Positions 58,959 to 64,000 of a DNA stretch of 64,000 nucleotides are shown piece after piece. This DNA comes from Chelydra serpentina (taxonomy: Eukaryota > Chordata > Testudines > Chelydridae). Positions within the stretch are counted from its first letter, which is position 1. Each line of letters opens with the position of its first letter. The stretch is from assembly GCA_037349315.1 (NCBI GenBank), contig JBAIAC010000059.1, forward strand, positions 18,322,501 to 18,386,500, written 5' to 3'. The position numbers and the translations under genes were made by a program. The notes beneath the pieces are model-generated. The model had not been told where the DNA came from, did not search any database, and worked only from the letters and a program-made list of their open reading frames with translations.

Positions 58959-59338
58959 CAGTGGCTCTCAACCTTTCCAGACTTTCTGTACACTGATTTG
59001 TCTTGTGTACCTCCAAGCTGCACCTTACTTAAAAACTACTTCGTTACAAACTCAGACATAAAAATACAGAAGTGTCACAGCACGCTATTACTGAAAAAAA
59101 TCTTACTTTCTCATTTATACCATATAATTATAAAATAAATCAACTGGAATATAAATATTGTACTTGCATTTCAGTATATAGTATAAAGACCAGTATAAAC
59201 AAGTCATTGTCTGCATGAAATTTTAGTTTGTACTGACTTTGCTAGTGCTTTTTATGTAGCCTGTTGTAAAACTAGGCAAATATCTAGATGAGTTGATGTA
59301 CCCCCAGGGGTACCTGTACCCCTGATTGAGAACCGTTG
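58959..59338. mobile_element. hAT-type MITE nested in CR1
   Basis: A 380-bp element with termini CAGTGGCTCTCAACC and GATTGAGAACCGTTG. It is bounded by a perfect 8-bp TSD CTGTAGGG at 58951-58958 and 59339-59346. Removing it rejoins the two sides of the host CR1 3' region. Confidence 0.95.
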
Positions 59339-59426
59339 CTGTAGGGAACAGTCCTGCATTGGGCCCTGGAGATGGATTGGATGATTTAGCAGGGCTTTTC
59401 ATTATCTATCCTTCGATGATTCTAGG

Positions 59427-59617
59427 CAGGGCTGGCTCTAGCTTTTTTGCCACCCCAAGCGGCAAAAAAACCCAAAACCCGCGGCCGGAGAGCTGCCGAA
59501 GCAAAAAAAAAAAATGGCCCTTGAAATGTGCCGCCCCAAGAATGGCCAGAATGCTGCCCCTTCAGATGTACCACCCCAAGCACCTGCTTCCTTTGCTGGT
59601 GCCTGGAGCTGGCCCTG
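59427..59617 (-). mobile_element. hAT-type MITE, family B, inverted relative to the copy at 14384
   Basis: A 191-bp element with termini CAGGGCTGGCTCTAG and CTGGAGCTGGCCCTG and a perfect 8-bp TSD ATTCTAGG at 59419-59426 and 59618-59625. Its right end, complemented, reads CAGGGCCAGCTCCAGGCACC, the start of the 14384 copy. Confidence 0.95.
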
Positions 59618-59625
59618 ATTCTAGG

Positions 59626-60184
59626 TGTTCTTTCAACTGTCAATGGATTTCTGCCTATTACTGCAGCAAAAAGGAGATAAGAAATCATTCTAATATTGTC
59701 TCATTAGAAAGGTGTCATTCAACAGCCTTCCTCATTTGTTAGTAAAAACTCCTTGTGAAAAAATGTTACCATTTCTGATCCCATTTGGGAACCTACAGTT
59801 TCATCCAACTTGGGGCACCAGAAACTCTGAAAAGTTAATGATAGAAATATATAAGGATAAAAGTTGGCCAGCACTTCTGCTTGCCCTCTTCCCCATCTTG
59901 ATGAACCAAACACTGGGCAAATAAAACACCCAGTAGAACTCTGACTTCTTGAATCCTTACTTTACCAAAAGCATTTTATCCTGAGTGTTTTTGTGTTCCC
60001 TGGCCTCAGAGAGCATCTTTGGCTGAATCACCCAGATCTGTCATATTTTAATATTAGATTTTAGATTTAAATGTAAGTTTTCATTGCCCAATAGACACTG
60101 TTATATAATGTTTGAATGAATTGCACTTGAACAGCCCCTTGCAGTCTTTGCAAAGTTGGATACAATTTTAATCTATTGGAATTT
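59626..60184. other. Spacer before the CR1
   Basis: A/T-rich unique sequence with no feature. Confidence 0.4.
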
Positions 60185-62653
60185 ACTAGATCACAGGCCC
60201 TGGTTCTCATGGGTGACTTTAATCACCCCGATATCTGCTGGGAGAGCAATACAGCGGTCCACAGACAATCCAGGAAGTTTTTGGAAAGTGTAGGGGACAA
60301 TTTCCTGGTGCAAGTGCTGGAGGAACCAACTAGGGGAAAAGCTCTTCTTGACCTGCTGCTCACAAACAGGGAAGAAATAGTAGAGGAAGCAATAGTGGAT
60401 GGGAACCTGGGAGGCAGTGACCATGAGATGGTCGAGTTCAGGATCCTGACACAAGGAAGAAAGGAGAGCAGTAGAATACAGAGCCTGGACTTCAGAAAAG
60501 CAGACTTTGACTCCCTCAGGGAACTGATGGGCAAGGTCCCCTGGGAGAATAACATGAGGGGGAAAGGAGTCGAGGAAAGCTGGCTGTATTTTAAAGAATC
60601 CTTATTGAGGTTGCAGGAACAAACCATCCCGATGTGTAGAAAGAAAAGTAAATATGGCAGGCGACCAGCTTGGCTTAACAGTGAAATCCTTGCTCGTCTT
60701 AAACACAAAAAAGCAGCTTACAAGAAGTGGAAGATTGGACAAATGACCAGGGAGGAGTATAAAAATATTGTTCAGGCATGCAGGAGTGAAATTAGGAAGG
60801 CCAAATCACACTTGGAGTTGCAGCTAGCCGGAGATGTTAGGAGTAACAAGAAGGGTTTCTTCAGGTATGTGAGCAACAAGAAGAAAGTCAAGGAAAGTGT
60901 GGGCCCCTTGCTGAATGAGGGAGGGAACCTAGTGACAGAGGATGTGGAGAAAGCTAGTGTACTCAATGCTTTTTTTGCCTCTGTCTTCACAGACAAGGTC
61001 AGCTCCCAGGCGGCTGCACTCCGCAGCACGGTATGGGGAGGAGGTGACCAGCCCTCTGTGGAGAAAGAAGTAGTTCGGGACTATTTAGAAAAGCTGGATG
61101 AACACAAGTCCATGGGGCCGGATGCACTGCATCCGAGGGTGCTAAAGGAGTTGGCCGATGTGATTGCAGAGCCATTGGCCATTATCTTTGACAAATCATG
61201 GCAATCGGGGGAGGTCCCGGATGACTGGAAAAAAGCTAATGTAGTGCCCATCTTTAAAAAAGGGAAGAAGGAAGATCCGGGGAACTACAGGCCAGTCAGT
61301 CTCACCTCAGTCCCTGGAAAAATCATGGAACAGGTCCTCAAGGAATCAATTCTGAACCACTTAAAGGAGGGGAAAGTGATCAGGAACAGTCAGCATGGAT
61401 TCACCAAGGGCAAGTCATGCCTGACTAACCTAATTGCCTTCTATGATGAGATAACTGGCTCTGTGGATGAGGGGAAAGCAGTGGATGTGCTATTTCTTGA
61501 CTTTAGCAAAGCTTTTGATACAGTCTCCCACAGTGTTCTTGCCAGCAAGTTAAAGAAGTATGGGCTGGATGAATGGACGGTAAGGTGGATAGAAAATTGG
61601 CTGGATGGTCGTGCTCAACGGGTAGTGATCAATGGCTCCATGTCTAGTTGGCAGCCGGTATCAAGTGGAGTGCCCCAAGGGTCGGTGCTGGCGCCGGTTT
61701 TGTTCAATATCTTCATCAACGATCTGGAGGATGGTGTGGACTGCACCCTTAGCAAGTTTGCAGATGACACTAAACTGGGAGGAGTGGTTGATATGCTGGA
61801 GGGTAGGGACAGGATACAGAGGGACCTAGACAAATTAGAGGATTGGGCCAAAAGAAATCTGATGAGGTTCAACAAGGACAAGTGCAGAGTCCTGCACTTA
61901 GGACGGAAGAATCCCATGCACTGCTACAGACTAGGGACCGAATGGCTGGGCAGCAGTTCTGCAGAAAAGGACCTAGGGGTTACAGTGGACGAAAAGCTGA
62001 ATATGAGTCAACAGTGTGCCCTTGTTGCCAAGAAGACTAACGGCATTTTGGGCTGTATAAGTAGGGGCATTTCCAGCAGATCAAGGGACGTGATTATTCC
62101 CCTCTATTCGGCACTGGTGAGGCCTCATTTGGAGTACTGTGTCCAGTTTTGGGCCCCACACTACAAGAAGGATGTGGATAAATTGGAAAGCGTCCAACGG
62201 AGGGCAACAAAAATGATTAGGGGGCTGGAGCACATGACTTATGAGGAGAGGCTGAGGGAACTGGGATTGTTTAGCCTGCAGAAGAGAAGAGTGAGGGGGG
62301 ATTTGATAGCTGCTTTCAACTACCTAAAAGGGGGTTCCAAAGAGGATGGATCTAGACTGTTCTCAGTGGTAGAAGATGACAAAACAAGGAGTAATGGTCT
62401 CAAGTTGCAGAGGGGGAGGTTTAGGTTGGATATTAGGAAAAACTTTTTCACTAGGAGGGTGGTGAAGCACTGGAATGGGTTACCTAGGGAGGTGGTGGAA
62501 TCTCCTTCCTTAGAGGTTTTTAAGGTCAGGCTTGACAAAGCCCTGGCTGGGATGATCTAGTTGGGGTTGGTCCTGCTTTGAGCAGGGGGTTGGACTAGAT
62601 GACCTCCTGAGGTCCCTTCCAACCCTGAGATTCTATGATTCTATGATTCTATG
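60185..62653 (+). mobile_element. CR1 LINE, 5'-truncated, open pol reading frame
   Basis: A 794-codon frame (60176-62560) runs without interruption from the C-terminal part of an AP-type endonuclease ([12 protein letters not shown] near residue 11, GSDHEMVEF near residue 79) through a full reverse transcriptase. Catalytic blocks are intact: [33 protein letters not shown] and [10 protein letters not shown]. The CR1 C-terminal region ([35 protein letters not shown]) follows. After the stop come about 70 bp of 3' UTR and three ATTCTATG octamers (62630-62653), the diagnostic CR1 tail. ORF1 and the N-terminal endonuclease part are absent, so the copy cannot move by itself. The first few codons before about 60190 are probably flank, and the initial Met is fortuitous. 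Confidence 0.95.
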
Positions 62654-62718
62654 AATTGAATAGAAGAACCCGAAATTGCAGTCATGAGATATATAATTGA
62701 AGTAGGTATCGGTCACAC

Positions 62719-63026
62719 TTTATTTACAAAATCCAGAGATTCATACATAGCAATCTACGGGGAGCAGAGAGCTGGTGTCAGGAAAACAAAGGACACATGA
62801 GGCAGAAAAGGTGCCAGCAGGTAGTTATCTCTGTTCCACGGGGACCTCCTTCCTTTTGGTTCAGGACGCTGCTGGAGTCCTTAAAAAAGGAGTACGCAAT
62901 CCAGGCTGGTGGTGTAGTTTTGCTGAAGCATGGGAGTGAAATTGATTTGTGAAGGGGTTGGGGGAGGCCAGCGATGTTTAGCCACGCCACAGGGGATGAT
63001 CCTGCCTGCCGTCACCTTCTGTTTCT
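62719..63026 (-). other. TNNT3: TNNT3 3' UTR with poly(A) signal
   Basis: Downstream of the TAA the minus strand runs 300 nt to an AATAAA at 62724-62719, the only good signal before the CR1 element. The 3' UTR is inferred to end near 62700. The open frames here on the minus strand are incidental. Confidence 0.75.
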
Positions 63027-63075
63027 TTACTTCCAGCGCCCTCCAACTTTGCCCTTGGCTCCTGCTTTCTTGCTG
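63027..63075 (-). CDS. TNNT3: TNNT3 last coding exon (fast skeletal troponin T, C terminus; partial gene)
   Basis: On the minus strand a polypyrimidine-containing acceptor (TTTCTGTTACTACAG) precedes 63075. The 49 nt complete one codon and encode SKKAGAKGKVGGRWK followed by TAA at 63029-63027. A C-terminal GGRWK is the signature end of vertebrate skeletal troponin T, and SKKAG(x)KGKVGGRWK fits the fast (TNNT3) paralogue rather than the cardiac form, which ends in VTGRWK. The position immediately upstream of MRPL23 on the same strand matches mammalian gene order. Troponin T anchors the troponin complex to tropomyosin on thin filaments. The preceding mutually exclusive 41-nt exons are not recognisable before the window ends. 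Confidence 0.93.
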
Positions 63076-63089
63076 CTGTAGTAACAGAA

Positions 63090-64000
63090 AGAAGGAAAAC
63101 ACATCAGTGTGACTGCTGCAGAAAAGTCCTCTGACCTTTTGTCTTTTCAATCCGCTGCTACTTTGCTGAGAAGCTCTAAACCTCAAGCCAGCAGAGTGGG
63201 CTGATCAGATAGCGTGCGAATTGGATGCACCTGCTCCAGAGCAGATGTAGCACATTCTGAGAAAAGAGATTATCATGGTGGGAGCAGATTTTACTTGGGG
63301 TGTTCAGAGGATGGCCAGGAAGTATAGGCATGGAAGGGTGAGAGGCTTTGCCATTTACTGAATTGTATGCCCAGAGAGCAGGGGATCCTTGAAACTAGCA
63401 GACATGGTCCCCAAACTGCAGAGTGCAGATCCAGTTCCAGATTTGAACATTTCCCAAGTTCAGATCTAGATTATGGGTTCAGGTGCAATTTTGGAAATGG
63501 AAAGGACTTCCTCAAACAGGACTGTGCCAGTAGAATTTTAGAAATTATTCTCATGCAAAATGATCAGAACAATATTTAAATACAACTAAAGCTGAATAAA
63601 AGAATTGCTTTACCATAGTAAAGGGGACTGACGTCCCCCATAAAATGCCTGGGGAATGTAAAGAATTATAAAATGTTTTAAAACATGCAAAGAGATGATT
63701 CTGGTTCCCCAGAATTACGTGTCCTCTTCTGACCCTCATTGGTACCAGTAACCCAGTCTTACTGGGGTATGTATGGATGCAGTCTCCATATGATCCTCAA
63801 GCTAAGGCTTGTAAAGCACCCTGAGGAAATGATTACCAAGTAATATCTTCTTGCATGCAGAATAGCATTTCAACATGCGATCCACTTACCTTCCTGCTGT
63901 GAAACAGATGCATGCCTGCTTCCAGGTGTGTTCCAAGTGAGAAAGTTAGTCTGGTTAGGCTCTGCACTGTGTCAGAAATGGGTCCCTGTGCAATGCACTG
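63090..64000 (-). other. TNNT3: TNNT3 terminal intron (partial)
   Basis: The sequence upstream of the last TNNT3 exon should be intron. No troponin T exon with matching phase was found up to the window edge. Confidence 0.6.

Larger units (their letters stand above)
57945..59426 (+). mobile_element. Old CR1-type LINE, split by three later insertions
   Basis: Plus-strand pieces at about 57945-58213, 58735-58958 and 59347-59426 read in order as worn CR1 sequence: an 'ENNPVRFTLEK' like region, then 'aagtggtggaaacccatcgt' and a 3' UTR ending 'gatgattctagg'. A minus-strand CR1 (58214-58730) and a hAT element (58959-59338) interrupt it, and a second hAT (59427-59617) sits at its tail. Confidence 0.75.

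Noticed and set aside
60223..61029. Antisense open frames over the CR1
   Set aside because: They are shadows of the CR1 pol frame.
62881..63186. 101-codon minus-strand frame covering the TNNT3 exon
   Set aside because: It is in a different frame from the splice-consistent troponin T frame and crosses the acceptor.
63885..63935. Donor-like GTAAGT on the minus strand near 63890, considered as the TNNT3 penultimate exon
   Set aside because: The sequence before it has no acceptor at the right distance, its phase does not fit the last exon, and it does not translate to troponin T.
1..64000. Searched by eye for CRISPR arrays, operons or prokaryotic gene organisation
   Set aside because: The sequence is clearly vertebrate nuclear DNA with spliced genes and interspersed repeats.

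Overview
This window is vertebrate nuclear DNA, most likely from a turtle; a crocodilian or other sauropsid is less likely. Coding sequence is sparse, exons are small with GT-AG introns, and the rest is dominated by sauropsid-type repeats: CR1 LINEs with the ATTCTATG octamer tail, Penelope-like fragments, MIR-type and 5S-rRNA-headed SINEs, and many hAT-like and Harbinger-like MITEs with readable target-site duplications. The organism call rests on repeat composition and gene content; no database search was possible.

Two real genes are present, both on the minus strand. MRPL23 (mitochondrial ribosomal protein uL23m) is complete: five coding exons at 56472-56453, 55462-55340, 51827-51745, 49536-49463 and 42038-41874, giving a 154-residue protein, with a CpG-island promoter around 56.0-56.8 kb and poly(A) signals at 41721-41732. 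Upstream of it, at 63075-63027, is the last coding exon of TNNT3 (fast skeletal troponin T), with its poly(A) signal at 62719-62724; the rest of TNNT3 lies beyond the right edge. TNNT3 followed by MRPL23 on one strand is the same order as human 11p15.5, where H19 and IGF2 lie beyond MRPL23. No IGF2 exon or H19-like gene is recognisable in the 41.7 kb downstream of MRPL23.

Layout. 1-41.7 kb: intergenic, with MIRs, MITEs, hAT elements at 1349, 2377, 7945, 14384, 19596, 25113 and 41193, CR1 pieces at 15.2, 17.1-18.5 and 31.4-33.3 kb, degenerate tandem repeats at 5.2-5.8 kb, and some repeat-poor stretches that may be regulatory (27.4-27.9, 30.4-30.9, 37.4-37.7 kb). 41.7-56.5 kb: MRPL23 with repeat-bearing introns. 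56.5-62.7 kb: spacer holding a nest of transposons (57.9-59.6 kb) and a 2.5-kb CR1 with an uninterrupted 794-codon reading frame whose tail stops about 65 bp from the TNNT3 poly(A) signal. 62.7-64 kb: TNNT3 3' end.

No novel multi-gene system was found. The most informative points are the two gene structures, the open CR1 frame, the Penelope-like copies built as near-perfect inverted repeats, and the insertion histories that can be read from nested elements.
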